Notes: a model not told the origin generated them from the sequence alone. A stretch of DNA of 64,000 nucleotides from Cupriavidus necator (GCF_013141915.1 NZ_SROX01000011.1:1-64000); one strand, 5' to 3'; shown: positions 16,994-26,592, numbered from the stretch's first letter. Numbers and translations: made by a program.

Positions 16994-18382
16994 TTACGCC
17001 GCAGGATTGATGTTGTGGTTATGGCGGAACAGGTTATCCGGGTCATAGCGCCGCTTTACCGCCACCAGCCGGTCGTAGTTGGGTCCATAGGCCGCGCCGA
17101 CGCGATCGCTCTCTTCCTGCGTCAGGAAGTTGACGTAGACGCTGCCCAGCGCGTATGGCGCCGCCGCGCGAAACACCTCGCGCGCCCAGCCGATGCACCG
17201 GTCGTCGTCGGCGGGGCTGTCCCAGCGCCCATGCAGGTTCATGATGAACTTGGCATCGCGGTTGGCGTAGGCGGTGGCGTCGGGCGCGACGCGGTTGGTC
17301 TGCCCGCCCATGGCGCCGATAAAGACCTCGCATTGCGGCGACGGCAGCTTGCCAATCTGCTCGATCAGCATCGCGATCAGCCCGTCGTCCAGCCCGGCGA
17401 AGTTGTGCGACTTCCAGTAGTTGCGCGCGCCCGGCGTCAGCAACGGATCGAAGGCCTGCTGCCACGCGGCGAGCGGCATCGGCCCGATGTGCTCGCCATA
17501 GGGCGTGCCGAGCTTGCGCAAGGGCTCGACCAGTTCCGGCCCTTTGTCCGGCGGACCGATATAGCAGACCGCCAGCGCCGCAACCGGCTTGCCATGCACC
17601 TCGGGCGGAAGGAACGGCAGCGGCGGCGCCTGGCGCAGCACTACCCACACGGTCAGCTCGTCGGGCATCGATTCGAACAGTTCGCGATAGGCCGGCAGCA
17701 CGGTCGCGGCCTGCTCCAGCGGATAGACGATCAAGCCGCCATAGACTTCGGGGCCGACCGGGTGCAAGCGGAACTCGAACATGGTCACCACGCCGAAGTT
17801 GCCGCCGCCCCCGCGCAGCGCCCAGAACAGGTCGGCGTTCTCGTCGCTGCTGGCGCGCACCAGCTTGCCGTCGGCGGTCACGACTTGCGCCGACACCAGG
17901 TTGTCGACGGTGGTGCCGAACTTGCGGCTGAGCCAGCCGAAACCGCCGCCGAGCGTCAGCCCGGCCACGCCGGTGGTGGAATTGATGCCGAGCGGCGTGG
18001 CCAGTCCCTGCGCCTGCGCTTCATGGTCGAAGTCGCGCAGCGTGGCGCCGGGCTCGACCCACGCGCGCTGCGCGTGGGGATCGACGCGCACCGAACGCAT
18101 CGGCGACAGGTCCAGCACCATGCCGCCCTCGCAGATCGCCAGTCCGCCGATGTTGTGGCCGCCACCGCGTATCGACAGCATCACGCCGTGGTCACGCGCG
18201 AAGTTGACCGCCGCGACGACGTCGGCCGCTCCCGCGGCCTGCACGATCCACTGCGGGTGGCGGTCGATCATCGCGTTCCAGATGCGGCGGGCGTCGTCGT
18301 AGCCGCCGTCGCCCGGTTGCAGCAAGCGGCCGCGCAATTGCGCCTTGAGTGCCTCGATATGTTCCTGCGATGGCTGGGCCAT
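16994..18382 (-). CDS. FAD-linked oxidase of the berberine-bridge type
   Basis: The 462-residue protein has an N-terminal FAD-binding PP-loop region ('SIRGGGHNIGGLAICEGGMVLDLSPM', with the His that can bind FAD covalently), a central substrate domain and a C-terminal BBE motif ('YGPNYDRLVAVKRRYDPDNLF'). Family members oxidise alcohols, sugars or aromatic compounds with O2. The substrate is unknown, and neither neighbour gives a clue. The 247-nt gap to the divergent CapA-like gene holds both promoters. Confidence 0.85.
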   Translation of the reverse strand: MAQPSQEHIEALKAQLRGRLLQPGDGGYDDARRIWNAMIDRHPQWIVQAAGAADVVAAVNFARDHGVMLSIRGGGHNIGGLAICEGGMVLDLSPMRSVRVDPHAQRAWVEPGATLRDFDHEAQAQGLATPLGINSTTGVAGLTLGGGFGWLSRKFGTTVDNLVSAQVVTADGKLVRASSDENADLFWALRGGGGNFGVVTMFEFRLHPVGPEVYGGLIVYPLEQAATVLPAYRELFESMPDELTVWVVLRQAPPLPFLPPEVHGKPVAALAVCYIGPPDKGPELVEPLRKLGTPYGEHIGPMPLAAWQQAFDPLLTPGARNYWKSHNFAGLDDGLIAMLIEQIGKLPSPQCEVFIGAMGGQTNRVAPDATAYANRDAKFIMNLHGRWDSPADDDRCIGWAREVFRAAAPYALGSVYVNFLTQEESDRVGAAYGPNYDRLVAVKRRYDPDNLFRHNHNINPAA

Positions 18383-18629
18383 GATCTGCCTCCCGATGCG
18401 GTTTGGAAAACATCGGATGGCGCGCGGCGTGAGGACGAACGAGGCTGGCCACGAGGACCGATGACTCCACCATTTAAGGCAGGCACCGGATCAATGTAAA
18501 TGGGCCTCGGGGCGGGCGCGCACCACGGCCGCGGCAAGTGCCGCAAGGCGATCATGCCGCCTGCGCCACGGCGCGCCGCTATGATGAATAGACAGTCGGC
18601 ACGAGGTCAGCACCCCGTGCGCGCGCGCG

Positions 18630-19742
18630 ATGAACCCAGCCAGCCAACCTCCGCTGTTCCTGTGCGGCGACGTCATGACCGGTCGCGGCGTCGACCAGAT
18701 CCTGGCGCATCCGAGCCAGCCATGGCTGCATGAATCGCATGTGCATTCCGCGATCGATTACGTGCGCCTGGCCGAACGCAAGAGCGGCCCGATCGCCCGC
18801 CCCGTCGCGCCGGCCTACCCGTGGGGCGAGGCGCTGGCGGAGCTGGATCGCCGTGCCGCGCAGCCGCGCATCGCCAACCTGGAAACCGCCATCACCACCA
18901 GCGACGATGCCTGGCCCGGCAAGGCCGTGCATTACCGCATGCACCCACGCAACATCGCTTGCCTGCAGGCCGCCGGCATCGACTGCGCGATCCTTGCCAA
19001 CAACCATGTGCTGGACTGGGGTCGCGCCGGCCTGGCCGATACGCTGGACGCGCTCGACCGCGCGCATATCGCGCACGCCGGCGCCGGCGCGGACGACGCC
19101 AGCGCCGCATGCGCCGCGGTCCTGCCACGGCCGGGCGGCGGCCGGGTCGTGGTACTTGCGTTCGCCATGCCAAACGCCGGCACGCCCGCAGCGTGGCGCG
19201 CCACCGCGGGGCACCCGGGCGTGAACCTGCTGGACGACTGGTCCGCGGCGTCGCAGCGGCGCATTGCGGCGCAGGCCGGCCAGCTGCGGCGCCCCGGCGA
19301 TGTCGTGGTGCTGTCGATCCACTGGGGCCCGAACTGGGGCTACGACATCGACCCCGCGCAGCGCGCCTTTGCGCACGCCCTGATCGATCACGCCGGCATC
19401 GACATCGTGCACGGGCATTCCTCGCATCATCCGCTCGGCATCGAAGTGCACGCCGGCAAGCCGATCCTGTATGGCTGCGGCGACTTCATCAACGACTATG
19501 AGGGCATTGGCGGATACGAGAGCTACCGCCCCGAGCTGGGGCTGATGGTTTTCGTCAGCTTCGACGGCGGCGGCAGCGCCGACCTGCGGCTGGTGCCCAT
19601 GCGGCGCTGCCGCTTCCGGCTGGCGCACGCGCGTGAAGCGGAGATGTCATGGCTGCAGGCCATGTTTGCAACACAAGGGCGCGCGCTCGGCACCCGCGTG
19701 GCACGTACTGCAGCGCACGAATTGCGGCTATGGGCTGCATAA
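18630..19742 (+). CDS. CapA-like protein (metallophosphatase fold)
   Basis: The 370-residue protein matches the CapA/PgsA group: 'LFLCGDVMTGRGVDQIL', 'IANLETAIT', 'ILANNHVLDWG', 'LSIHWGPNWG' and 'VHGHSSHHPLG' carry the Asp/Asn/His set of a dinuclear-metal phosphoesterase fold. The classical CapA is membrane-anchored and helps make poly-gamma-glutamate; this protein lacks a signal peptide or anchor and has no capBC beside it, so that role is unlikely. It may be a stand-alone hydrolase. Confidence 0.8.
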   Translation: MNPASQPPLFLCGDVMTGRGVDQILAHPSQPWLHESHVHSAIDYVRLAERKSGPIARPVAPAYPWGEALAELDRRAAQPRIANLETAITTSDDAWPGKAVHYRMHPRNIACLQAAGIDCAILANNHVLDWGRAGLADTLDALDRAHIAHAGAGADDASAACAAVLPRPGGGRVVVLAFAMPNAGTPAAWRATAGHPGVNLLDDWSAASQRRIAAQAGQLRRPGDVVVLSIHWGPNWGYDIDPAQRAFAHALIDHAGIDIVHGHSSHHPLGIEVHAGKPILYGCGDFINDYEGIGGYESYRPELGLMVFVSFDGGGSADLRLVPMRRCRFRLAHAREAEMSWLQAMFATQGRALGTRVARTAAHELRLWAA

Positions 19743-19775
19743 AAACAGGAAGGCCAGCGCGATGGCTGGCCTTCC
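19741..19775 (-). terminator. Terminator of the FapA-like gene
   Basis: The 11-bp stem GGAAGGCCAGC / GCTGGCCTTCC with a 6-nt loop is followed on the minus strand by TGTTTTTA. It would end the minus-strand transcript of the DUF342 gene after about 165 nt of 3' untranslated RNA. The rest of 19776-19937 shows nothing. Confidence 0.65.
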
Positions 19776-19937
19776 CGGTTATTCAAGTGCCACGTGTGTC
19801 GGTTCGGTGTAATGCTTCCACAGAGTGCTGATCCGCTTCTGCATTCATTGCCCGACGCTAGCTCGGTCGCCCATCCTGCGGCACCCCAGGACATATCTGC
19901 AGCATAGTACAAATCCCCGCGGATCAAAGCGCGCGTT

Positions 19938-21551
19938 TCAGCTGACCGTGATGCGGTCGTCGAACAGACGGACCTGGCCGCCGGGCTTGTCTTCCATCAC
20001 TTTGAGCACGCGGCTGCCCACCTGCAGCGTGACCCCGCCGTGGATGCGCCGCGCAGCGTCGATGACGGCATCCGCGGCGGGCTGCATTTGCTGCCCCAGC
20101 TCGGCCAGGCGCGCCTCCAGCTCGAACAGGTCGCGCGACAGCTTGAACAGGGTTGCGCGCGCCTTCTCGCGCAGGTCGCCCACGGCCCGCTCCGGGTTCT
20201 TGGCGAAGAAGTCCACCAGTTGCCTGACCTTGTTCTGCTCCGCCAGCATGCGCCGGCGCTCGGCTTCGAGCGCGGCGCGCTGCGCGTCGGCATAGGGGTT
20301 GAGGCCCACCTGGATGCTGGTGGCGGTTCCGGCCGGCGCGCCCAGCACCGCGGCGCGCACCGCCAGCAAGGCGCGGCTGCGGCCGCCACTGATGCTGCCC
20401 TGCACGCCGGTGCCGCCCACCACGATGCGCTGGCCCGCGGCGACATCGCTCTGGCGGATGCCGCTGTCGACAGTGACCTCGGTGCCGGCCTCGACCACCG
20501 CATTCTCGATAAAGCGCGCCTTCACCGCGCCCTGGCAGCGCACGCTGGCGCGGCTGATGCCGCCTTCGGCATGGGCGCTTTCCGACTTGCCGATAATGCC
20601 GCCCTTGACGATGACGTTGCCGCCGGCCTCGACGCTGGCGGCTTCGATGGTGCCTTCGACCACCACGTCACCACTGACCTTGACCGACATGCCGGTGCGG
20701 ATGTCGCCCGCCACGCGCAGCGTGCCGTCGAAGGCCACGTTGCCGGAGTGCAGGTCCACCGATTCCACCTGCACCACGGGACTGACCGAGATGCCGTAGA
20801 CGCCGACCACCGGCGAGCCGGCAATCACCGCGCGCAGCAGTCCGGGGTCGTCCGCATCCGTCGCCGCGCCGGCCAGGCCCTCGGCAAACGGGGGATCGTC
20901 GACCGGATCGGCGGCAACCGGCTTGCCGAACACATCCACCCCGGCATGGCCCGGCACCGCCGGAACGCGCCGCATCAGCGGCGTGCCCGGGCTCACCAGG
21001 AGCAGGTTGCCCAGCTCGCGCAGGTCGATCTTGCCGGCCTCGTCGTCGGCCTGTGCCGGCTTGCGGGGCTCGAGCAGGTTGACAAAGCGCGCCGCCTCGC
21101 CCTGCCTCGGCGCCACGCCCGCGGCAATGGTGCGCAGCTCGCAGCGGCCTTCGGCCAGTGCCGCGTCCAGTGCGAGCGATTGAATCGGCGCCACCACGCC
21201 GCGCTGCGCCGCCGCGCCGCGGATGTCCTCCGCGGTGACCGGCCGCCCGCCTTCGGGCGGCATCAGCGTCAGTCGCACGGCGAGACCGTCGCCGGTGATG
21301 TCGAGTTCGAAGGCGCCGTCGATCAGCGTGCCGAGGGTGGCATCGATTTCGTGTTCGGCCCGCTGGCATTGCGCCAGGAACTGTGCCACCGCGCGCGCAT
21401 CCAGCCGCGCGCCGGCCCAGCCCAGCTCCTCCAGGCCCTGGCGCAGGCTGGCCTGGTCCGGCGGCAGCCGGCCTGGCTGCGGCGTGTAGCGTGCATGCAC
21501 CTGCTCGCCCGGCTCGGCAAGCTCCAGGCGCAGTCCCGATTCATGCGTCAT
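19938..21551 (-). CDS. FapA (DUF342) family protein
   Basis: The 537-residue protein has a FapA N-terminal domain (about 90-260), then a right-handed beta-helix (about 265-410, short repeats such as 'GNVAFDGTLRVAGDIRTGMSVKVSGDVVVEGTIEAASVEAGGNVIVKGGIIG') and a C-terminal coiled coil (about 425-500). Family members are found in polarity and sporulation contexts and appear to form scaffold-like rods; no catalytic role is known. Here the gene stands alone without flagellar or type IV pilus neighbours. Confidence 0.85.
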   Translation of the reverse strand: MTHESGLRLELAEPGEQVHARYTPQPGRLPPDQASLRQGLEELGWAGARLDARAVAQFLAQCQRAEHEIDATLGTLIDGAFELDITGDGLAVRLTLMPPEGGRPVTAEDIRGAAAQRGVVAPIQSLALDAALAEGRCELRTIAAGVAPRQGEAARFVNLLEPRKPAQADDEAGKIDLRELGNLLLVSPGTPLMRRVPAVPGHAGVDVFGKPVAADPVDDPPFAEGLAGAATDADDPGLLRAVIAGSPVVGVYGISVSPVVQVESVDLHSGNVAFDGTLRVAGDIRTGMSVKVSGDVVVEGTIEAASVEAGGNVIVKGGIIGKSESAHAEGGISRASVRCQGAVKARFIENAVVEAGTEVTVDSGIRQSDVAAGQRIVVGGTGVQGSISGGRSRALLAVRAAVLGAPAGTATSIQVGLNPYADAQRAALEAERRRMLAEQNKVRQLVDFFAKNPERAVGDLREKARATLFKLSRDLFELEARLAELGQQMQPAADAVIDAARRIHGGVTLQVGSRVLKVMEDKPGGQVRLFDDRITVS

Positions 21552-21739
21552 GCGTCCCCTGAATCGTCTGCGGCGACGGCTGTGGCCGGCGCTCTGCTTG
21601 TTATCGATTCATCACCAACGGCACACGCGGCGGGAACTTTAGCGCACAACAGCCGGGCCATGACGGCCCTTGGGGACTTTTCGGTAAACTGTCGCCATTC
21701 CGGGGCGCGCCGCGTCCCGCAGCCTGTGCAGTCCCCCAC

Positions 21740-22582
21740 ATGTCAAATACCCACGAAATCCGCCCCGGCCAGTCCATCGAACTGCTTAAGGAACTCCATA
21801 TCCTGACGCGCGACGGCAAGATGAACCAGGACAGCCGGCGCAAGCTCAAGCAGGTCTATCACCTGTTCCAGTTCATCGAACCGCTGCTGCAGGACGTCAA
21901 GGCCGAGCGCGGCCGCGTCACGCTGGTGGACCACGGCGCCGGCAAGTCGTACCTCGGCTTCATCCTGTATGACCTGTTCTTCAAGGCCTTGAAGGACGAT
22001 TCCCATATCTATGGCATCGAGACGCGCGAGGAACTGGTGAAGACCTCGCAGGCGCTGGCAGCGCGGCTGGACTTTCCCGGGATGTCGTTCCTGAACCTGT
22101 CGGTAGCGGACTCGATCACCTCGCCGCAGCTGCCGCCGACCGTCGATGTGGTCACCGCGCTGCATGCGTGCAATACCGCGACCGACGACGCCATCCGCTT
22201 CGCGCTGGCCAAGCACGCGCAGCATATCGTGCTGGTGCCCTGCTGCCAGGCCGAGGTGGCCAGCGTGCTGCGCAAGCACAAGGGGCAGTTGCTGGCGGGC
22301 AATCCGCTGACCGAGATCTGGCGCCATCCGCTGCATACGCGCGAGTTCGGCAGCCAGGTCACCAATGTGCTGCGCTGCCTGCAGCTGGAGGCGCACGGCT
22401 ACCAGGTCAGCGTGACCGAGCTGGTCGGCTGGGAACACTCGATGAAGAACGAACTGATCATCGCCCAGTACAAGGACCTGCCGCGCCGCCGCCCGGCCGA
22501 GCGGCTGGAAGAGGTGCTGGCGCGGCTGGGACTGGAAGAAATGCGCGAGCGTTTCTTCACCGAGCAGGTAGCGGCCGCGTAG
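21740..22582 (+). CDS. Class I SAM-dependent methyltransferase
   Basis: The 280-residue protein has a Rossmann SAM site in 'RVTLVDHGAGKSYLGFILYDLF', an acidic post-motif 'YGIETREEL', and 'VLVPCCQAE' further on. This resembles the PF13679 methyltransferase group that is widespread but poorly characterised, with possible RNA substrates. The stop codon TAG ends directly against the stop of the convergent DUF1415 gene. Start at ATG 21740 fits the family N terminus. Confidence 0.82.
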   Translation: MSNTHEIRPGQSIELLKELHILTRDGKMNQDSRRKLKQVYHLFQFIEPLLQDVKAERGRVTLVDHGAGKSYLGFILYDLFFKALKDDSHIYGIETREELVKTSQALAARLDFPGMSFLNLSVADSITSPQLPPTVDVVTALHACNTATDDAIRFALAKHAQHIVLVPCCQAEVASVLRKHKGQLLAGNPLTEIWRHPLHTREFGSQVTNVLRCLQLEAHGYQVSVTELVGWEHSMKNELIIAQYKDLPRRRPAERLEEVLARLGLEEMRERFFTEQVAAA

Positions 22583-23173
22583 TTACCCGTTGCCGGGCGC
22601 ATCGTCGCCCGCCATCCAGCGTCGCCAGCCGTCGTGGCCGAGGCGGCGCATGACCGCCTGGTTGCGCTCGTAGATGTCTGCCGCGTCGGGAAATGCGGCC
22701 ACCGCGCGGGCGATGGAATCCTCGCGCAGCAGGTGCAGGATCGGGTAAGGCGCGCGATTGGTGTAGTTCTCGATATCGTCCGGCTCGGTCCCGGCAAACT
22801 GGTACCGCGGATGGAAGCTGGCGATCTGCAGCGTGCCCTCCAGCCGCAGGCTGGCGAGCAGGCGCTCGGCAAAGTACAGCAGGTCGTTGAAGTCGAGAAA
22901 ATCGGCCACCGCGTGCGGCAGGATCAGCAGCGTGGTGTCGATCTGCGCCGGGTCGGCGTCGGCCAGCAGCCGCAGCTCGCGCTCCAGGTCGTCCATCACC
23001 TCGGGCGCCTCGGTCACGGGGCTGACCACGTAGCGGACCTGCTCCTTCACGTAAACGCTCTTGGCGAACGGGCACAGGTTGAGCCCGATCACGGCGCGCT
23101 CCAGCCACTGGCGGGTGGCGGCGATGATCGCGGCGTCGGCGGGCTGAGTTACGGAGTACGTGGCGGAAGACAT
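22583..23173 (-). CDS. DUF1415 family protein
   Basis: The 196-residue protein (from MSSATYSVTQPADAAI) fits DUF1415: 'RAVIGLNLCPFAKSVYVKEQVRYVVSP' is the conserved N-terminal block with a single Cys, followed by 'TLLILPHAVADFLDFNDLL' and 'QIASFHPRYQFAG'. Function is unknown. An in-frame upstream start at 23191 would add six residues. It converges on the methyltransferase gene without any spacer. Confidence 0.85.
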   Translation of the reverse strand: MSSATYSVTQPADAAIIAATRQWLERAVIGLNLCPFAKSVYVKEQVRYVVSPVTEAPEVMDDLERELRLLADADPAQIDTTLLILPHAVADFLDFNDLLYFAERLLASLRLEGTLQIASFHPRYQFAGTEPDDIENYTNRAPYPILHLLREDSIARAVAAFPDAADIYERNQAVMRRLGHDGWRRWMAGDDAPGNG

Positions 23174-23262
23174 GATGGCAAGGCGCGGCAAACCGTCATT
23201 CTAGCGCTGCCGCAGGCTCTATAATCCGCGGCGGAAACACCTCCGCCCTGCCGAGCCCGCCG

Positions 23263-24531
23263 ATGCCCTCTTCCGCCACGCCTGAACCTTCCCATGCCAG
23301 CCTCGACGTTGCCGTCATCGGCGGCGGCCCGGCCGGGCTGATGGCGGCCGAAGTGCTGGCGGCGCAGGGTGCCAGCGTGGCGGTCTATGACGCGATGCCG
23401 TCGGTCGGGCGCAAGTTCCTGATGGCCGGCAAGGGCGGCATGAACCTGACCCATGCCGAGCCGGAGGCGGCCTTCCTGGGCCGCTATGGCGCACGCACCG
23501 CGCAGATCGCGCCGATGCTGGCGGATTTCGGCCCGCAGGCCCTGCGCGACTGGGTGCACGGGCTGGGCATCGAGACCTTTGTCGGCAGCTCCGGCCGCGT
23601 CTTCCCGACCGACATGAAGGCCGCGCCGATGCTGCGCGCGTGGCTGCACCGGCTGCGCGATTCCGGCGTGCAATTCCATATGCGCCATCGCTGGCTGGGC
23701 TGGGACGATGGCGCACCGCAGGCGCTGCGCTTTGCCACACCGCACGGCGACACCGTGGTGCGGGCGCGTGCCGTGGTGCTCGCACTGGGCGGCGCCAGTT
23801 GGGCGCGGCTCGGTTCGGATGGCGCCTGGGTGCCGCGGCTGGCCGGGCGCGGCGTCGAGATCGCGCCGCTGCGGCCCGCCAATTGCGGTTTCGACGTGGC
23901 ATGGAGCGAAGCCTTCGCGGCGCGCTTTGCCGGCACGCCGGTCAAGCCCGTGGCGATCGCGCTGAGCGACTGCGCGGGACACGCGCACTACCGCCAGGGG
24001 GAATTCATCATCAGCGCCAGCGGCATCGAAGGCAGCCTGGTCTACGCGCTATCCGCACCGATCCGTGACCGCATCGAGGCCGACGGCGGCGCGGTGATCC
24101 ACCTCGACCTGCTGCCCTCGCACAGCGCGGAACAGGTCCGCGCGCAGGTGGAGCACCCGCGCGGCTCGCGTTCGCTGTCGAGCCATCTGCAAAGCCGCCT
24201 CGGCATCACCGGCGTCAAGGCCGGGCTGCTGCGCGAATGCCTGGAGAAAGATGCAATGCAGGACCCGGGCACGCTGGCCGTGTCGCTGAAGGCGCTGCCA
24301 CTACGGCTGCTGCGGCCGCGGCCGATCGACGAGGTCATCAGCAGCGCCGGGGGCGTGCGTTTCGAGGCGATGGATCAACGCTTGATGCTGCGCGCCCTGC
24401 CCGGCGTGTTCTGCGCGGGCGAGATGCTGGACTGGGAAGCGCCCACCGGCGGCTACCTGCTGACGGCATGCTTCGCCAGCGGGCGCACCGCGGCGCTGGG
24501 CGCCGCGGCGTACCTGAAGAATCAGGCTTAG
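23263..24531 (+). CDS. HI0933-type NAD(P)/FAD-dependent oxidoreductase
   Basis: The 422-residue flavoprotein has the dinucleotide fold 'VAVIGGGPAGLMAAEVLAAQGASVAVYDA', the family segment 'SVGRKFLMAGKGGMNLTHAE' and a C-terminal FAD site 'GVFCAGEMLDWEAPTGGYLL'. It belongs to the HI0933/YhiN-like group (TIGR03862-like); the biochemical role is unsettled. The stop shares bases with that of the next gene on the other strand. Confidence 0.88.
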   Translation: MPSSATPEPSHASLDVAVIGGGPAGLMAAEVLAAQGASVAVYDAMPSVGRKFLMAGKGGMNLTHAEPEAAFLGRYGARTAQIAPMLADFGPQALRDWVHGLGIETFVGSSGRVFPTDMKAAPMLRAWLHRLRDSGVQFHMRHRWLGWDDGAPQALRFATPHGDTVVRARAVVLALGGASWARLGSDGAWVPRLAGRGVEIAPLRPANCGFDVAWSEAFAARFAGTPVKPVAIALSDCAGHAHYRQGEFIISASGIEGSLVYALSAPIRDRIEADGGAVIHLDLLPSHSAEQVRAQVEHPRGSRSLSSHLQSRLGITGVKAGLLRECLEKDAMQDPGTLAVSLKALPLRLLRPRPIDEVISSAGGVRFEAMDQRLMLRALPGVFCAGEMLDWEAPTGGYLLTACFASGRTAALGAAAYLKNQA

Positions 24532-26153
24532 GCAGTCCTGCCGCCGACGAGGCTGAGTGCCACGGCTTCGGCCACTTCGATGCCGTCGATCGCCGCGGAG
24601 TAGATGCCGCCGGCATAGCCCGCGCCTTCGCCCGCCGGGTACAGTCCCTTCACGTTGATGCTCTGGTAGTCGTCGTGGTTGCGGCGGATGCGCAGCGGCG
24701 ACGAGGTGCGCGTCTCCACCCCGGTCAGCACGGCGTCATGCAGCGCGAAGCCCGGCAGCTTCTTGTCGATCTCGGGAATGCCTTCGCGGATCGCCTCGAT
24801 CACGTAGTCGGGCAGCGACGTGCTCAGGTCGGTCGGCGTCACGCCCGGCTTGTAGGAGGGCTCGACCGACCCCAGCGAGGTCGACGCACGGCCGGCGATA
24901 AAGTCGCCCACCAGCTGGCCAGGGGCGTTGTAGTTGCGCCCGCCCAGCTCGAACGCGCGTTCTTCCCACCTGCGCTGGAACGCGATACCGGCCAGCGGGC
25001 CGCCGGGATAATCTTCCGGCGTAATGCCGACCACGATGCCGGCGTTGGCATTACGCTCGGCGCGCTTGTACTGGCTCATGCCGTTGGTCACCACGCGGCC
25101 CGGCTCGGATGCGGCCGCCACCACCGTGCCGCCCGGGCACATGCAGAAGCTGTACACCGAACGGCCGTTGCTGCAGTGATGCACCACCTTGTAGTCGGCC
25201 GCGCCCAGCAGCTTGTTGCCGGCGAACTTGCCGAAGCGGCTGCGGTTGATCAGCCCCTGAGGATGCTCGATGCGGAAGCCCAGCGAGAACGGCTTGGCCT
25301 CCATGAACACGCCGCGCTCGTGCAGCATCTCGAAGGTGTCGCGCGCGCTGTGGCCCACCGCCATGATGACGTGGTCGGCCTCCAGGTATTCGCCGCTGGA
25401 CAGCTTCAGGCCACGCACCTTGCCGCCATCGATGTCGATATCGTCGACGCGGGTCTCGAAGCGGATCTCGCCGCCCAGATCGATGATCTCGGCGCGCATC
25501 TTCTCGACCATGCTCACCAGCCGGAAAGTGCCGATATGCGGGCGCGCCTTATACAGGATGTCTTCCGGCGCGCCGGCGCGCACGAATTCGTTCAGCACCT
25601 TGCGGCCATAGTGCTTGGGGTCCTTGATCTGGCTGTACAGCTTGCCGTCCGAGAACGTGCCCGCGCCGCCTTCGCCGAACTGCACGTTCGACTCGGGATT
25701 GAGCACGCTCTTGCGCCACAGGCCGAAGGTGTCCCGGGTGCGCTCGCGCACGGCCTTGCCGCGCTCGAGGATGATGGGGCGGAAGCCCGACTGCGCCAGG
25801 ATCAGGCCGGCCAGCAGGCCGCACGGCCCCATGCCGATCACCACCGGGCGCGAATGCGCCCCGCCCTGCGGCGCGCGCGCGACGAAGTGGTACGCCATGT
25901 CGGGCGTCACGCTCCAGTTCGGCTTGCCGCCCATGCGCTGGATCGCCGCGGCCTCGTCGCGCACTTCGATATCGATGATGTAGGTCAGCTTGATATCCGA
26001 GCGCTTGCGCGCATCGTGGGCACGACGAAACACGGTATAGCCGATCAGGCCGTCTCCCTTGACGCCGATCTGCGCGGCACCGGCGCGCACGGCGGCGTCG
26101 AGGTCGCTTTCGGTATGGTCGAGCGGGAGTTTGACTTCACTTAGACGTAGCAT
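24528..26153 (-). CDS. FAD-dependent oxidoreductase of the uncharacterised 'FAD-dependent dehydrogenase' family
   Basis: The chosen ATG at 26153 gives 541 residues starting MLRLSEVKLPLDH; the frame is open further upstream but without family character. An N-terminal ~90-residue domain precedes the FAD fold 'PVVIGMGPCGLLAGLILAQSGFRPIILERG'. Later come 'FGEGGAGTFSDGKLYSQIKD' and the C-terminal FAD segment 'GLYPAGEGAGYAGGIYSAAIDG'. Members are widespread, and no reaction is established. It converges on another flavoprotein and overlaps its stop by 4 nt. Confidence 0.88.
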   Translation of the reverse strand: MLRLSEVKLPLDHTESDLDAAVRAGAAQIGVKGDGLIGYTVFRRAHDARKRSDIKLTYIIDIEVRDEAAAIQRMGGKPNWSVTPDMAYHFVARAPQGGAHSRPVVIGMGPCGLLAGLILAQSGFRPIILERGKAVRERTRDTFGLWRKSVLNPESNVQFGEGGAGTFSDGKLYSQIKDPKHYGRKVLNEFVRAGAPEDILYKARPHIGTFRLVSMVEKMRAEIIDLGGEIRFETRVDDIDIDGGKVRGLKLSSGEYLEADHVIMAVGHSARDTFEMLHERGVFMEAKPFSLGFRIEHPQGLINRSRFGKFAGNKLLGAADYKVVHHCSNGRSVYSFCMCPGGTVVAAASEPGRVVTNGMSQYKRAERNANAGIVVGITPEDYPGGPLAGIAFQRRWEERAFELGGRNYNAPGQLVGDFIAGRASTSLGSVEPSYKPGVTPTDLSTSLPDYVIEAIREGIPEIDKKLPGFALHDAVLTGVETRTSSPLRIRRNHDDYQSINVKGLYPAGEGAGYAGGIYSAAIDGIEVAEAVALSLVGGRTA

Positions 26154-26220
26154 GGGGAACCCGAGAACTGCGGCCGGGGGGTTGGGCACACCAATGTGCC
26201 AGGCCGGCCGGAGCGCAATT

Positions 26221-26592
26221 TTATCGTTTTTGCGGCGCGCGGTCGGGAATCGGCAGCGAGACCGGCTGGCCGGCAGCGAGCGGACCACATTGGGGCGACG
26301 CCAGCCGCGCCCGCAGACGAGCCAGCCACCCCGGCGGCACCGTGACCGATAAGGCCCCGCTCCGGCTCGCCGACACCGTCAGCCAGCCGCGCGCCGGCAC
26401 AATCCAGGTGTCGCCCGCGCGCAGGCGCCGCTGCGGTAAGTAGCACTGGCCGGCTAACCATTGCATTGGCCCGGCCAGCGCCATCTCGCCCGCCGCGGCG
26501 TGCAGCACGGTTCCCGCCGCCACATGCAGCCGCAAGGCCTGGCCGGCCGCTAATGGCATCACGGTAGGGGTGTCGTTGAGATCGCTTGGCAT
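26221..26592 (-). CDS. DUF2917 domain protein
   Basis: The 123-residue protein fits DUF2917 ('QALRLHVAAGTVLHAAAGEMALAGP', 'DTWIVPARGWLTVSA'), a beta-rich small domain of unknown function. The start MPSDLND at 26592 is chosen over longer frames that overlap the divergent regulator. It shares a 176-nt promoter region with the MocR gene, a pairing that suggests control by it. Confidence 0.7.
   Translation of the reverse strand: MPSDLNDTPTVMPLAAGQALRLHVAAGTVLHAAAGEMALAGPMQWLAGQCYLPQRRLRAGDTWIVPARGWLTVSASRSGALSVTVPPGWLARLRARLASPQCGPLAAGQPVSLPIPDRAPQKR

Noticed and set aside
23263..26153. The two adjacent flavoproteins as a gene duplication
   Set aside because: They share only the FAD fold; conserved motifs, length and N-terminal domains differ, so they are distinct families.
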